64,000 nucleotides of DNA from positions 1 to 64,000 of the forward strand of contig SVSM01000003.1 in NCBI GenBank assembly GCA_015064295.1, given 5' to 3'. Positions 24,299-32,965 of this stretch are shown in pieces (position 1 is the stretch's first letter; every line of letters starts with the position of its first letter). Position numbers and translations under genes: made by a program. Under the pieces are notes generated by a model. It was not told where the DNA came from, ran no database searches, and was given only the letters and a program-made list of their open reading frames with translations. The stretch comes from Oscillospiraceae bacterium (GTDB lineage Bacteria > Bacillota > Clostridia > Oscillospirales > CAG-272).

Positions 24299-25028
24299 AT
24301 ATGGATTGCTGCCGGCAGGCAGCGTCCCTGCGGGAATAGGTGACGGTATAGCGGTTAGGCGTTTGAGGCTCTTGCATACGGATTTGGATGGGATCGGCGG
24401 TGCGGAGGTAGGCGGCGAGTGCTTTTCCGTCTCGGATGGTATCGGGGATCTCAACGCCGCAGAAGGCACGGTAGCTATCGGCGTGATAGTCGCCGCCGCA
24501 GGTGAGGATCAGGCCGTTCTCCACGGCGAAATCCGATACCTCACGGTAGAAGGAGGCGAGATACCCGGGATGGCAGTTGATCTCCACGCCGTCAAGGACC
24601 GAGGGATCCTGCAGACGGTTTCCGCCTCGGAAGGGGTGGGCCTGGACGACGATGCCGCCCTGCTCGTGAGCCAGGCGGTAAAGCTCCTCCAGCGTCAGAT
24701 CGTACAGGGTGGGGTGAGCAAGAGTAAAGTCCTCGTCCACACCGTAGAGAAGCATATGCAGATTGCCGTGGCGTGCCATGGTGATCTCCATGCCGTAGAG
24801 CACGGTACAGCCGATGGCCTCCCCGCACTGCTTGGTGTAGCGGAACTCCTCGGTGTAGGCACGGGCAAAGGACTCGGCCTCACCGTTTCGAAATAAGGAT
24901 CGGTCGTAATGATTGGTCAGCACGATGCCGTCAATGCCAACCTTCTTGGCGGCGGCAACGATCTCGGGGGCGGGGGCGCGGCAGCAGGTGCTGATTCCCG
25001 ACGTGTGGGCGTGTAGGTCGATCAACAT
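24297..25028 (-). CDS. PHP-domain phosphoesterase
   Basis: The 243-residue protein is a stand-alone PHP metal hydrolase: DLHAHTSGIS at the start, GIVLTNHY, VLYGMEI, VVQAHPFR, GVEINCHPG and CGGDYHAD give the complete set of His, Asp and Glu ligands in the usual order. Such proteins include histidinol phosphatases and nucleotide or oligoribonucleotide phosphatases; I cannot choose among them. GAGGAAGATATC precedes the ATG. It lies downstream of yebC on the same strand. Confidence 0.8.
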   Translation of the reverse strand: MLIDLHAHTSGISTCCRAPAPEIVAAAKKVGIDGIVLTNHYDRSLFRNGEAESFARAYTEEFRYTKQCGEAIGCTVLYGMEITMARHGNLHMLLYGVDEDFTLAHPTLYDLTLEELYRLAHEQGGIVVQAHPFRGGNRLQDPSVLDGVEINCHPGYLASFYREVSDFAVENGLILTCGGDYHADSYRAFCGVEIPDTIRDGKALAAYLRTADPIQIRMQEPQTPNRYTVTYSRRDAACRQQSI

Positions 25029-25048
25029 GATATCTTCCTCATAAAAGC

Positions 25049-25087
25049 AAGGAGAAACGTCTCAAGATGAAGCTGACGTTCCTCCTT
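25049..25087 (-). terminator. Possible terminator behind yebC
   Basis: AAGGAGAAACGT and ACGTTCCTCCTT pair with one mismatch; on the minus strand a T-rich stretch (GCTTTTATG) follows. Confidence 0.45.
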
Positions 25088-25103
25088 ATCCTTCTTATTC
25101 TTC

Positions 25104-25835
25104 TTATTCTTCGTTGTTTTCCCAGTTGTGGTAGACGTTCTGAACGTCGTCGTTTTCATCCAGCTTTTCCAGGAGCAGGTTCATGTTCTTCACGTCGTCC
25201 TCATTTTCCAGCGTGATGTAGTTGGAGGGGATCTTGTCCTTCTCGGCAGAGGCGATCTTATAGCCCTTGCTCTCCAATTCCGCACGGACGGCAGAGAGAT
25301 CCTCCGGCAGGGTGTAGATCTCGAAGGCCTCTTCCTCGGCCAGGAAATCCTCGGCGCCCGATTCCAGAGCGTCCTCCATCAGCTTATCCTCGTCCACCGA
25401 GCCGTCGTTCTCAATGACGATCACGCCCTTGTCGGTGAACAGGTAGCCCACGCATCCGCTGGTGCCCATGTTTCCGCCGTACTTATCAAAGAAGTGACGA
25501 ACCTCGGCGGCGGTGCGGTTGCGGTTGTCGGTGGCGGTCTCTACGATGACGGCGACACCGGAGGGGCCGTAGCCCTCATAGGTGATCTCCTCGTAGACGG
25601 CGGCATCGGCGGCCGAGGCCTTCTTGATGGCGCGGTCAATGTTATCGTTGGGGACGTTGTTGTCCTTGGCCTTGGCGATCAGGTCGCGGAGGCGGGAGTT
25701 AGAGGCGGGATCGGGGCCGCCCTCTTTCACCGCGATGGCGATCTCCTTGCCGATCTTGGTGAACACCGAAGCTCTTTGGGCGTCGGTCTTCTCCTTCTTG
25801 TGCATAATATTCTTCCATTTGCTATGTCCGGACAT
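25104..25835 (-). CDS. YebC/PmpR family protein
   Basis: The 243-residue protein starts SGHSKWKNIMHKKEKTDA and continues with GGPDPASNSRLRDLIAKAKDNNVPNDNI and YEGYGPSGVAVIVE, the highly conserved blocks of the YebC family. Members act as transcription factors, and recent work links some to relief of ribosome stalling at proline runs. I start at the ATG at 25835; the frame is open upstream through the repeat region, but only this ATG has AAAGGATT before it and a family-like N terminus. Confidence 0.93.
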   Translation of the reverse strand: MSGHSKWKNIMHKKEKTDAQRASVFTKIGKEIAIAVKEGGPDPASNSRLRDLIAKAKDNNVPNDNIDRAIKKASAADAAVYEEITYEGYGPSGVAVIVETATDNRNRTAAEVRHFFDKYGGNMGTSGCVGYLFTDKGVIVIENDGSVDEDKLMEDALESGAEDFLAEEEAFEIYTLPEDLSAVRAELESKGYKIASAEKDKIPSNYITLENEDDVKNMNLLLEKLDENDDVQNVYHNWENNEE

Positions 25836-25853
25836 GAGAACGAATCCTTTCTT

Positions 25854-26094
25854 GGGGCTCTGCCCCAAACCCCGCTTAAAAACTTCTTGAAAGAAGTTTT
25901 TAAGAATTTCAAGAACCTTGAAATGTCGAAAACTTCGTTTTCGACGGGGTGTCATTGTTAGATTTTCTTGCCGAAAACGCAGTTTTCGGCCATTAAAAGT
26001 TTTTGAAGATTCCGCAGATAATTTGCGAAGCAAATTTTCTGCAGAAACATTTTTTCAAAAAATTTCTTTGGTGGGGTGCGGGGCAAAGCCCCGT
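25854..26094. repeat. Palindromic mosaic repeats, copies 2 and 3, as an inverted pair
   Basis: Copy 2 (25854-25945) runs A (GGGGCTCTGCCCC), B (AAAAACTTCTT/AAGAAGTTTTT), C (GTCGAAAAC/GTTTTCGAC). Copy 3 (25971-26094) runs backwards, C (GCCGAAAAC/GTTTTCGGC), an extra AATTTGC/GCAAATT stem inside GCAG/CTGC, B (AAATTTTTT), A (GGGGCAAAGCCCC). The pair fills the gap between argS and yebC, and hairpin A of copy 3 abuts the argS stop codon. Confidence 0.75.
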
Positions 26095-27839
26095 TATATT
26101 TTAGGCGTCTTCTTCAGACAGATCAGGCCGAAGGCGTTGCCGAGGACGGTCTTGGTGGCCTCGGTCAGCTCCACACGGAAGGCACGGGCCTCGGGGGATT
26201 CGGCGGTCACGATATGGCAATCGTGGTAGAAGCGGTTAAAGGCACCGCAGACATCGAGAATGAAGCGGGTGATCACCATGGGCTCGCTGTCGCGGATGGC
26301 GTCCTTGACCTTTTCTCCAAAGAGGGACAGGATACGGATGAGGGAGGACTCTGCCTCCACGGGAGCATACCCCTTCGAAGCACCTGCCGGGGGCAGACCG
26401 CCTGCCTTTTCGATGATGGAGCAGCAACGGGCATAGGTGTACTGGGCGTAGGGGCCGGTATTGCCCTCAAAGGAGAGGGCGTCGTCAAGGGAGAAGTCGT
26501 TATCCTTGATACGGCTGTTGGTGAGGTAATAGAAGACGATGGCACCGACGCCGACGGCCTCGGCCACCTCCTCCTTGTTTTCCAGGTCGGGGTTCTTTTC
26601 CTCCATGATGGCCCGCACCTTATCGATGGCCATGGCAAAGAGGTCCTTCAGCAGGATGACGTTGCCGGTACGGGTGGCCAGCTTGGCGCCGCCGATGCTG
26701 ACGGTTCCGTAGGGAATATGCACCAGCTCACCGTACCATTCGTAGCCCATGAGCTCCAGCACCTTGAACCACTGCTGGAAGTGTAGGATCTGCTGGTTGG
26801 AGGTGACGTACATACATTTATCGAATTGATAGGTCTCCTTGCGGTAGACGGCGGCGGCGATGTCACGGGTGGGGTAGAGGGTGGAGCCGTCCCGCTTCAG
26901 AATGAGGCAAGGGGGCATTTTATATTCCGACAGGTCTACGATGGAGGCGCCGTCGTCGATCTTCAGAAGGTCGCGGTCACGCAGACGCTGTACCTGAGCC
27001 GGCATCTTATCGGTGTAGAAGCTCTCGCCGGCGTAGGAATCGAAGGTAATGCCGAGCTGCTTGTAGGTGCGCTCGTACTCCCGGAGACTGATCTCCACGA
27101 ACCATTTCCAGAGGGCGATGTTCTCCTCGTCGCCGATCTCCATCTTATGGAACTCGTCGCGGGACTGCTGGGCCAGATCGTCACGGGCGGGGATGCCCTT
27201 TTCCTCGTCGCCCTTGATTACGTTGTTGATGCGGACGTAAAGCTCCACCAGCTTATCGATGCCGCCCTCCTCGATCTGGGTCTTGTCCCCCCAGAGCTTG
27301 TAGGCCACGATGAGCTTACCGAACTGGGTACCCCAGTCGCCCAGGTGGTTGATGCCGACGGTCTTCCAACCGGTGTATTCGTGAAGCTTCTTCAAGGAAT
27401 GGCCGATGACGGTGGTGCCGAGATGGCCGATGTGGAAGGGCTTGGCCACGTTGGGGGAGCTGTAATCGATGACGAAGGTCTTGCCGTCGCCGTCGTGGCT
27501 CTTTCCGTAGTCGTCGCCCTCGGCGAGGACCTGCTTCAGTACCTTGTCGGTAAAATAGGTATCGTCGATGACGAAATTGAGATACCCGCCCGCCGTCTTG
27601 ACCTCTTTAAGGTAAGGCACCTCGCCCAGCGTCTCGGAAAGAGAGGCGGCGATGGCAGGAGGCGCCTTGCGCAGGGCGCGGCTCAGCTTGAAGCAGGGGA
27701 AGGCCAGGTCTCCCATGGTCTTGTCGGGGGGATATTCCAGCATCTCCCGCAGCTCGGTTGTATCGGGGGCCGTGCCGGGCGCCGTCTGCTCGATGGCGTC
27801 GCGGATGGCGTTTGCTAAGGTTTCTTTGAACTGTAACAC
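26094..27839 (-). CDS. argS: Arginyl-tRNA synthetase
   Basis: Charges tRNA-Arg. The 581-residue class I synthetase has the HIGH motif in SSPNVAKPFHIGHLGTT, the N-terminal Arg-tRNA additional domain (residues 1-100), LILKRDGSTLYPTRDIA, a SIGGAKLATRTGN block and the C-terminal anticodon-binding DALR helices (QYTYARCCSII). I choose the GTG at 27839, seven bases after ACGGAGG, which gives a start MLQFKETLANAI like relatives; the frame runs on upstream across the promoter. Confidence 0.95.
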   Translation of the reverse strand: MLQFKETLANAIRDAIEQTAPGTAPDTTELREMLEYPPDKTMGDLAFPCFKLSRALRKAPPAIAASLSETLGEVPYLKEVKTAGGYLNFVIDDTYFTDKVLKQVLAEGDDYGKSHDGDGKTFVIDYSSPNVAKPFHIGHLGTTVIGHSLKKLHEYTGWKTVGINHLGDWGTQFGKLIVAYKLWGDKTQIEEGGIDKLVELYVRINNVIKGDEEKGIPARDDLAQQSRDEFHKMEIGDEENIALWKWFVEISLREYERTYKQLGITFDSYAGESFYTDKMPAQVQRLRDRDLLKIDDGASIVDLSEYKMPPCLILKRDGSTLYPTRDIAAAVYRKETYQFDKCMYVTSNQQILHFQQWFKVLELMGYEWYGELVHIPYGTVSIGGAKLATRTGNVILLKDLFAMAIDKVRAIMEEKNPDLENKEEVAEAVGVGAIVFYYLTNSRIKDNDFSLDDALSFEGNTGPYAQYTYARCCSIIEKAGGLPPAGASKGYAPVEAESSLIRILSLFGEKVKDAIRDSEPMVITRFILDVCGAFNRFYHDCHIVTAESPEARAFRVELTEATKTVLGNAFGLICLKKTPKI

Positions 27840-27872
27840 TTTATACCTCCGTGTATAAGCACACTTATCTTT

Positions 27873-27901
27873 ATTGTACCCCATTTTCTTCCTTTTGTCA
27901 A
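27873..27901 (-). promoter_or_regulatory. Promoter of argS
   Basis: On the minus strand TTGACA (27896-27901), 17 bases, TACAAT (27873-27878). Confidence 0.75.
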
Positions 27902-27983
27902 ATGGTTTTTCGGGTTTTTCCCGAAGATTTTCCCGGCTTTTGGGGCATGGCGCGGAGGAGAATAAAATTTTTAAAAAATCCTC

Positions 27984-28012
27984 TTGACAAAGGGGGATGG
28001 TTCTGCTATAAT
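27984..28012 (+). promoter_or_regulatory. Promoter of the ylxM-ffh operon
   Basis: TTGACA (27984-27989), 17 bases, TATAAT (28007-28012). Confidence 0.85.
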
Positions 28013-28053
28013 GTGTAAGGCGTTTTGCTTTACACCGTTTTCGGAGGCGCATG

Positions 28054-28389
28054 ATGGCGAAGGATCTTAGTATGTCGCTCCTTCTCGACTTCTACGGCGA
28101 GGTTCTGTCGGAGCCTCAGCGGGAGGCGATGGATCTTTTTTACAACGGCGACCTCTCCCTTGCCGAGATCGCCGAGATCACCGGCATCACACGCCAGGGC
28201 GTGCGGGACCGCATCGTCAAGGGCGAGCAGATCGTCAGCGAGCTGGAGGCCAAGCTGGGCCTGGCGGGACGCTTCGGAAACGTGACCAAAACCGTGAACT
28301 ACGTCGTCGAACGGCTGAACGACATCGAAAAGACCTATCATCTGTCGGTGGACGACATCCGTGAGGCCGTCAAGGGTCTCGATACCTGA
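28054..28389 (+). CDS. ylxM: YlxM-family helix-turn-helix protein
   Basis: The 111-residue sigma-70-region-4-like helix-turn-helix protein (LLLDFYGEVLSEPQREAMDL, LSLAEIAEITGITRQGVRDR) matches YlxM, which is almost always encoded directly before ffh and binds signal recognition particle components in streptococci. The ATG at 28054 has better spacing to GGAGG than the ATG three bases earlier; either may be used. Confidence 0.85.
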   Translation: MAKDLSMSLLLDFYGEVLSEPQREAMDLFYNGDLSLAEIAEITGITRQGVRDRIVKGEQIVSELEAKLGLAGRFGNVTKTVNYVVERLNDIEKTYHLSVDDIREAVKGLDT

Positions 28390-28417
28390 TACCAAGAAAA
28401 AAGGCAGGAGCTATCCC

Positions 28418-29764
28418 ATGCCCATGTTTCAGAACCTGACCGAAAAGATCAACGCGGCATTCAAAAAGTTTAAGAATAAAGGCAAGCTGACCGAGGAGGA
28501 CGTCAAGGTCGGTATGCGGGAGATCAAGCTGGCGCTGCTGGAGGCAGACGTCAACTTCAAGGTCGTCCGCGACTTCATTAAGAAGGTCACCGAGCGCGCC
28601 GTCGGCACCGAGGTACTGGAAAGCCTGCTCCCGGCTCAGCAGATCGTCAAGATCGTAAACGAAGAGCTGACAGCCTTGATGGGCGGCGAGGGCGAGCGCA
28701 TCCGCCTGGCCTCCCGTCCCCCCACGGTGATTATGATGGTGGGCCTGCAGGGCGCCGGTAAGACTACCCACTGCGGTAAGCTGGCCGGTATGTTCAAGAA
28801 GCAGGGCAGACGCCCGCTGCTCGTGGCCTGTGACGTCTACCGTCCCGCCGCTGTCAAGCAGCTGGAGGTGGTGGGCGGACAGCTGGAGATCCCGGTGTTC
28901 CAGATGGGCACCGAGGTGTCCCCCGTTACCATCGCCAAGGCGGGTATTGAGCACGCCAAGCAATACGGCCACGACGTGGTCTTTATCGATACCGCCGGTC
29001 GTCTCCACATCGATGAGACGATGATGGAGGAGCTGAAGACCATCAAGGCCGAGGTAGAGCCCCAGGAGATCCTCCTGGTGGTGGACGCCATGCTGGGTCA
29101 GGACGCCGTCAACGTGGCCGAAAGCTTTAACGGCCTTCTTGACATCACCGGCGTGGTGCTGACCAAGCTGGACGGCGATACCCGAGGCGGTGCCGCCCTG
29201 TCGGTGCGCTACGTCACCGGTAAGCCCATCAAGTACGTGGGCGTCGGGGAAAAGCTGGACGCCGTCGAGCCCTTCTATCCCGACCGTATGGCCTCCCGTA
29301 TTCTCGGTATGGGCGATATGCTCTCCCTCATCGAAAAGGCCGAGGCCGCCTACGATGAAAAGCAGGCCAAGGAGCTGGAGGAAAAGATCCGCCGTTCCCA
29401 GTTTGATCTGGAGGATTTCCTCGACCAGTTTCGGCAGATCCGCAAAATGGGACCGCTGAAGGATATTCTGGCGTCGATCCCCGGCATGGATACCGCCGCC
29501 TTGCAGAACGCTCAGTTCGACGAGCACGCCATCGACCGCATGGAAGCTATTATCCTCTCCATGACGCCGGAGGAGCGCCGTAAGCCCTCCCTCATCAACG
29601 TGCCCCGCAAGAAGCGGATCGCCGCCGGCTCGGGGAACAAGATCGAGGACGTCAACCGTCTCCTTAAGCAGTTTGAACAGACCTGCAAGATGATGAAGGA
29701 AATGTCAAAGGGCCAGGTCAAGCGGATGATGAAGAACAAGGGCAAGCGCGGATTCCGCCGCTGA
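28418..29764 (+). CDS. ffh: Signal recognition particle protein Ffh
   Basis: GTPase that brings nascent membrane proteins to the translocon with SRP RNA. The 448-residue protein has the N domain (FQNLTEKINAAFKKFKNKG), G domain with GLQGAGKTTHCGK, DVYRPAAVKQL, DTAGRLHID and TKLDGDTRGGAALS, and a C-terminal M domain with the methionine-rich RNA-binding segment (MMKEMSKGQVKRMMKN). GCAGGAG lies seven bases before the ATG at 28418. First large gene of the ffh-rpsP-khpA unit. Confidence 0.97.
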   Translation: MPMFQNLTEKINAAFKKFKNKGKLTEEDVKVGMREIKLALLEADVNFKVVRDFIKKVTERAVGTEVLESLLPAQQIVKIVNEELTALMGGEGERIRLASRPPTVIMMVGLQGAGKTTHCGKLAGMFKKQGRRPLLVACDVYRPAAVKQLEVVGGQLEIPVFQMGTEVSPVTIAKAGIEHAKQYGHDVVFIDTAGRLHIDETMMEELKTIKAEVEPQEILLVVDAMLGQDAVNVAESFNGLLDITGVVLTKLDGDTRGGAALSVRYVTGKPIKYVGVGEKLDAVEPFYPDRMASRILGMGDMLSLIEKAEAAYDEKQAKELEEKIRRSQFDLEDFLDQFRQIRKMGPLKDILASIPGMDTAALQNAQFDEHAIDRMEAIILSMTPEERRKPSLINVPRKKRIAAGSGNKIEDVNRLLKQFEQTCKMMKEMSKGQVKRMMKNKGKRGFRR

Positions 29765-29851
29765 TGCCGTCAAAAGGAAAACACAAGCGTCAAAACGCTT
29801 TTGTCTAAAATACAAAAAATAAACTATTTCAATTTTTGGAGGAAACAAATC

Positions 29852-30097
29852 ATGGCAGTAAAAATGAGACTCAGAAGAATGGGACAGAAGAAGGCTCCCT
29901 TCTACCGCATCGTTGTCGCCGATTCCCGTTCTCCCCGCGACGGCCGCTTCATCGAGCAGATCGGACACTACAATCCCATGACCGATCCCGCTGAGGTCGT
30001 GATCGACGCCGAAAAGGCCACCAAGTGGATCAAGAACGGCGCTCAGCCTACCGATACCGTTCGCGCTCTTCTCAAGAAGCAGAACATCATCGGGTGA
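29852..30097 (+). CDS. rpsP: 30S ribosomal protein S16
   Basis: The 81-residue protein opens [20 protein letters not shown] and contains [18 protein letters not shown] and YNP, the S16 signatures, at normal length. TTTGGAGGAAAC precedes the ATG at 29852. It lies 87 bases after ffh and five before khpA. Confidence 0.97.
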   Translation: MAVKMRLRRMGQKKAPFYRIVVADSRSPRDGRFIEQIGHYNPMTDPAEVVIDAEKATKWIKNGAQPTDTVRALLKKQNIIG

Positions 30098-30102
30098 TAA
30101 AA

Positions 30103-30342
30103 ATGCCGGACTTGAAGCAGCTTCTTGCGGATATGTCCCGTGCGATCGTCGATTATCCCGACAAGATCGCCATCGACGAGCAGGATGAGGGCGATACCGT
30201 CGTCTTTACCCTGACGGTGGCCGAATCGGATATGGGAAAGATCATCGGCAAGCACGGCAAAAACGCGAGATCGATTCGCACCGTCATGAAGGCCGCCGCC
30301 AATACCGTCGGCAAAAAAGTCATCGTCGATATTGCGGAGTAA
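30103..30342 (+). CDS. khpA: KH-domain RNA-binding protein KhpA
   Basis: The 79-residue protein is a single KH domain with the RNA-gripping loop GKIIGKHGKNARSIR. KhpA works with KhpB as a global RNA chaperone in Gram-positive bacteria and is often encoded after rpsP. The ATG at 30103 follows the rpsP stop closely, with weak ribosome-site sequence, suggesting coupled translation. Confidence 0.92.
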   Translation: MPDLKQLLADMSRAIVDYPDKIAIDEQDEGDTVVFTLTVAESDMGKIIGKHGKNARSIRTVMKAAANTVGKKVIVDIAE

Positions 30343-30362
30343 ATGCCGGTCAAAAAAAACAG

Positions 30363-30403
30363 AAAACCCTTTCTTTACCGAAGCGTAAGGAAAGGGTTTT
30401 TTC
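30363..30403. terminator. Bidirectional terminator
   Basis: AAAACCCTTTC and GAAAGGGTTTT form an 11-bp outer stem, followed by TTCTTG on one side and preceded by A runs on the other. It serves khpA and the convergent unknown cluster. Confidence 0.8.
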
Positions 30404-30409
30404 TTGTCT

Positions 30410-31153
30410 TCACATCCCCGCCACGAACAGGACGGCCAGAAGCAGCAGAGCGTCTCGGCAGTCGGTCTCGCCGTCGTCCTGCTCGTGAAGGAGAAAGAGG
30501 AGCAGGCCCAGGAGGAGCAGATCGTCCTGCCGCAGAGCAAGGATCGAAAAGGGCAGGGGGGAGTGGCTTTGGGTGCCGTCGGCGGATACGGCTTCGGAGG
30601 GTGCGGAATCGGGAAACGAGCGCGCAGCTCCTTCCGATGGCTCTTTTCCGTCAAGCAGATCGGTAAAAGCACCGAGGGGAGGGCTGCCGAGGCTACCGAG
30701 GGGAGGGTTGCCGGGACTGCCGAGGGGAGGGTTGCCAAGACCGCCGAAGGGAGGGGCTCCCAGCGGATCCCGACGGTCATCGGGGGAGGGCTTGGCTTCC
30801 TCGGGACGGCGGGGATCGTAATCGGGCGGTGTCGGCATAGAGGGCGCCGTCATGACGGGATTCCGCCTGCCCGAGAAGCGAGGGCTGCTCGGTCTTGCCC
30901 GGCGAGGCGGACGGATCCCTTGGGGCGGTGCCTCTCCCGGAGAGGGCCGGCCGGCAGGAGGGCTCGGCGGCGTTGCGCCGGGCATGGGACTTTGCTCCGA
31001 CGAGAGGGGCGGGGTGGGTACGACGGGCGGCTCGGGACGGGGCGGCGCAGGCTCCGGCTCGGGCTGGGGGATCACCAGGGCCGTTCCGCCGTAATCGGGG
31101 GGGATGGGGCGGGAGGTAATGCCGGGGCGGCTTCCGTAGCTTCGTGTGTACAT
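30410..31153 (-). CDS. Proline-rich protein with hydrophobic C-terminal segments, unknown
   Basis: The 247-residue protein is about one fifth proline. Residues 20-170 are low complexity, with PPLGS/NPPLG repeats near 145-165. The last 40 residues hold two hydrophobic stretches (LLLLGLLLFLL and ALLLLAVLFVAGM) separated by an acidic EQDDGETDCRD linker. Short hydrophobic-acidic-hydrophobic tails of this type are frequent in clostridial proteins of unknown role, some tied to sporulation. It follows two small genes on the same strand, four bases after the second. GGAGTGATGGC precedes the ATG. No function can be assigned. Confidence 0.7.
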   Translation of the reverse strand: MYTRSYGSRPGITSRPIPPDYGGTALVIPQPEPEPAPPRPEPPVVPTPPLSSEQSPMPGATPPSPPAGRPSPGEAPPQGIRPPRRARPSSPRFSGRRNPVMTAPSMPTPPDYDPRRPEEAKPSPDDRRDPLGAPPFGGLGNPPLGSPGNPPLGSLGSPPLGAFTDLLDGKEPSEGAARSFPDSAPSEAVSADGTQSHSPLPFSILALRQDDLLLLGLLLFLLHEQDDGETDCRDALLLLAVLFVAGM

Positions 31154-31157
31154 GCCA

Positions 31158-31529
31158 TCACTCCTTAAAGAGTTTATTCAGATCCGCCAGCTTCAGCATA
31201 TTCAGCATCTTGACCAGACTGTCGGCGGTGCGGCGGCGTTCGGGGGAGAGATAGGGGCGAAGGGCCTTGATGAGAGCGATGCGCTCTCCGTTCCCCGACT
31301 GCAGAGAGGAGAGGGGCAGGGGGAAGGCCGATGCCTCCCGACCCTCCCCTGCGGGGGCATCGGAGGCTCCGCTTCCCTTGGGGGCGGAAGCGGCCTCCCC
31401 GACGGCAGGCGGTACCTGTGGGGTCGGTGCTTGACCTCCCATGAGGTTCTGCGCTACCCCCATCAATTTTTCCATGGCAGAGGGATCCGCCAGGACCCCC
31501 TGCAGCATTTCCGAAAGATTTCCTTCCAT
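31158..31529 (-). CDS. Unknown conserved-type protein, middle gene of three
   Basis: The 123-residue protein has an N-terminal helical segment (LSEMLQGVLADPSAMEKLMGVAQNL), a Pro/Ala/Gly linker, and a C-terminal helical block (IALIKALRPYLSPERRRTADSLVKMLNMLKLADLNKLF). The two-ended helical layout with a disordered linker resembles short clostridial proteins I have seen only as hypothetical. AAGGAGGCATC precedes the ATG. The gene spacing (four and nine bases) marks a three-gene operon. Confidence 0.75.
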   Translation of the reverse strand: MEGNLSEMLQGVLADPSAMEKLMGVAQNLMGGQAPTPQVPPAVGEAASAPKGSGASDAPAGEGREASAFPLPLSSLQSGNGERIALIKALRPYLSPERRRTADSLVKMLNMLKLADLNKLFKE

Positions 31530-31538
31530 GATGCCTCC

Positions 31539-31781
31539 TTACAGCTTCAGCTTACTTAGCAGTTCTTTTTGCTTTTCGGGCGTGATGCCCTTTAACTGAT
31601 TTTGCAGCTCGCTCTCCGACATCGCCGCAAATTTGCGGCGAATGAGAGCCGCGTGATTCTGCGCCATGCGCTTTTGACTTTGGGAGGCGCCCAGGGCGTC
31701 TGCGATCTCCCCGATGGCGTAGCGGAGCTGGTCGGGGCTTAAGTTCTTTAACTTATCTACGGTTTCCTTATTGATTTCCAT
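31539..31781 (-). CDS. Small helical protein, first gene of the unknown operon
   Basis: The 80-residue protein is fully helical and charged (MEINKETVDKLKNLSPDQLR, QNHAALIRRKFAAMSE, ITPEKQKELLSKLKL). No known motif. GAAAGGAACGGCATATCGCT precedes the ATG. It leads the three-gene minus-strand cluster. Confidence 0.75.
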   Translation of the reverse strand: MEINKETVDKLKNLSPDQLRYAIGEIADALGASQSQKRMAQNHAALIRRKFAAMSESELQNQLKGITPEKQKELLSKLKL

Positions 31782-31851
31782 AGCGATATGCCGTTCCTTT
31801 CACATTGTTACCTGCAAATTTACAGAATTGACTGGTAATCGTTATCATTGT

Positions 31852-31861
31852 ATGCTATAAT
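31852..31861 (+). promoter_or_regulatory. Extended -10 promoter of the metallophosphatase gene
   Basis: TGCTATAAT is an extended -10 element; the -35 region is weak (TTGACT at 31828 is 22 bases away). The -10 box is about 30 bases before the start codon. Confidence 0.5.
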
Positions 31862-31892
31862 GGAGGATAGGTGACAGACGGGAGGTGTGACG

Positions 31893-32396
31893 ATGCGGAT
31901 TCTGGTCTTTTCCGACTCCCACGGGGAGGTTCGGCGCATGAAAAACCTGTTGGCGCGGGCCGAGGTGGATGCCGTCCTGTTTCTCGGAGACGGGATACGG
32001 GATTTTGAGGCCTTGCAGGAGGACTACCGCGGCAAGGCGGTGTTCCTGGCGGTGCGGGGCAACTGCGATTTCCTCTGCGATTATCCCGCCGAGCGCATCG
32101 TCTCCTACGAGGGCGTCCGCATTCTGATGCTGCACGGCCACACCCGAAACGTCAAGCACGGCACCGAGACGCTGGAGGCCTACGCCAGAGGACAGGGGAT
32201 CGACCTGGTCCTCTACGGCCATACCCACCGTGCCGAGGACCGCTACCTTCCGCCGGAGAACGGAGAGGGGAAGCCCCTCCGGCTCTTTAACCCCGGGAGC
32301 ATCGGCGCCTCTTACGGAGAAGGGCCGCGCTTTGGGTATCTGGATTTGCGAAACGGTCAGGTTGTCAGTAACGGCGCCGTTTATGAGGAGCTATGA
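31893..32396 (+). CDS. YfcE/MJ0936-type metallophosphoesterase
   Basis: The 167-residue calcineurin-like phosphoesterase has all five family motifs: VFSDSHGE, LFLGDGIRDF, AVRGNCD, LMLHGHT and LYGHTHRA, followed by FNPGSIG. Relatives are small manganese-dependent phosphodiesterases of broad specificity. I start at the ATG at 31893, six bases past GGGAGG; a GTG at 31887 overlaps the ribosome site. The next gene starts one base after its stop. Confidence 0.88.
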   Translation: MRILVFSDSHGEVRRMKNLLARAEVDAVLFLGDGIRDFEALQEDYRGKAVFLAVRGNCDFLCDYPAERIVSYEGVRILMLHGHTRNVKHGTETLEAYARGQGIDLVLYGHTHRAEDRYLPPENGEGKPLRLFNPGSIGASYGEGPRFGYLDLRNGQVVSNGAVYEEL

Positions 32397-32397
32397 G

Positions 32398-32898
32398 ATG
32401 ATATATCGTTCGGAACGAAAAAAAGGAACCGCCACGGTGCTGGCGGTCATGCTGCTTTTCATCGCCGCCGTCTGCGGGTGCTTCTCGGCCCTGGGATGGG
32501 GGCTTAAGGGTGTTTGGCAGATCGTCATGCTTCTCTGTGTCGTGACGGTCATTCAGATCGGCCAGCGTTATCTTCTGTCGGGATACGAGTACATCGTGGA
32601 TCCCTTGGATGAGCTGTTATCCTACAACCGCCTGACGGTGATCCGCACGGTGGGGCAGCGGCGGACGTCGGTCTTTACCGAGCCGCTGGGGGGCCTAACG
32701 CAGGTGATCCCCTACTGCAAGACCGGGGCCTTTATCGCCGCATACGGCCGGCCTGTGCGACGGATGGATTTTTGCCCGGACCTGTTCCCCCGTGAATCCT
32801 ATTTGCTTTTGTTTGAGGTCAACGGCGAGCTTTCGACGGTGCGGCTTCAATGCGACGCCGCCTTTGCCGAGGCTTTGCGGGAACGGGCGGGGGTATAA
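32398..32898 (+). CDS. Small membrane protein of unknown function
   Basis: The 166-residue protein starts at the ATG at 32398 after GAGGAG. Two membrane helices (about 14-33 and 38-60) are followed by a cytoplasmic domain with YEYIVDPLDELLSYNRLTVIRTVGQRR and FPRESYLLLFEVNG. No family recognised; the domain looks like a small alpha/beta or PH-like module. Coupled to the phosphoesterase upstream. Confidence 0.7.
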   Translation: MIYRSERKKGTATVLAVMLLFIAAVCGCFSALGWGLKGVWQIVMLLCVVTVIQIGQRYLLSGYEYIVDPLDELLSYNRLTVIRTVGQRRTSVFTEPLGGLTQVIPYCKTGAFIAAYGRPVRRMDFCPDLFPRESYLLLFEVNGELSTVRLQCDAAFAEALRERAGV

Positions 32899-32965
32899 GA
32901 GGCGTATTCTTCCCGAAAAACCGCCGTTTTTTCACAAAACCCGCCGAAAAACCCGCAAAAAGGGC

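Noticed and set aside
26826-27818. Plus-strand open frame of 330 codons opposite argS
   Set aside because: Shadow of argS; no motif and no start signal.
30404-31168. 254-codon plus-strand frame opposite the proline-rich gene
   Set aside because: Both strands are open here because of biased composition. I prefer the minus strand: ribosome site, tight operon spacing and hydrophobic C-terminal segments.
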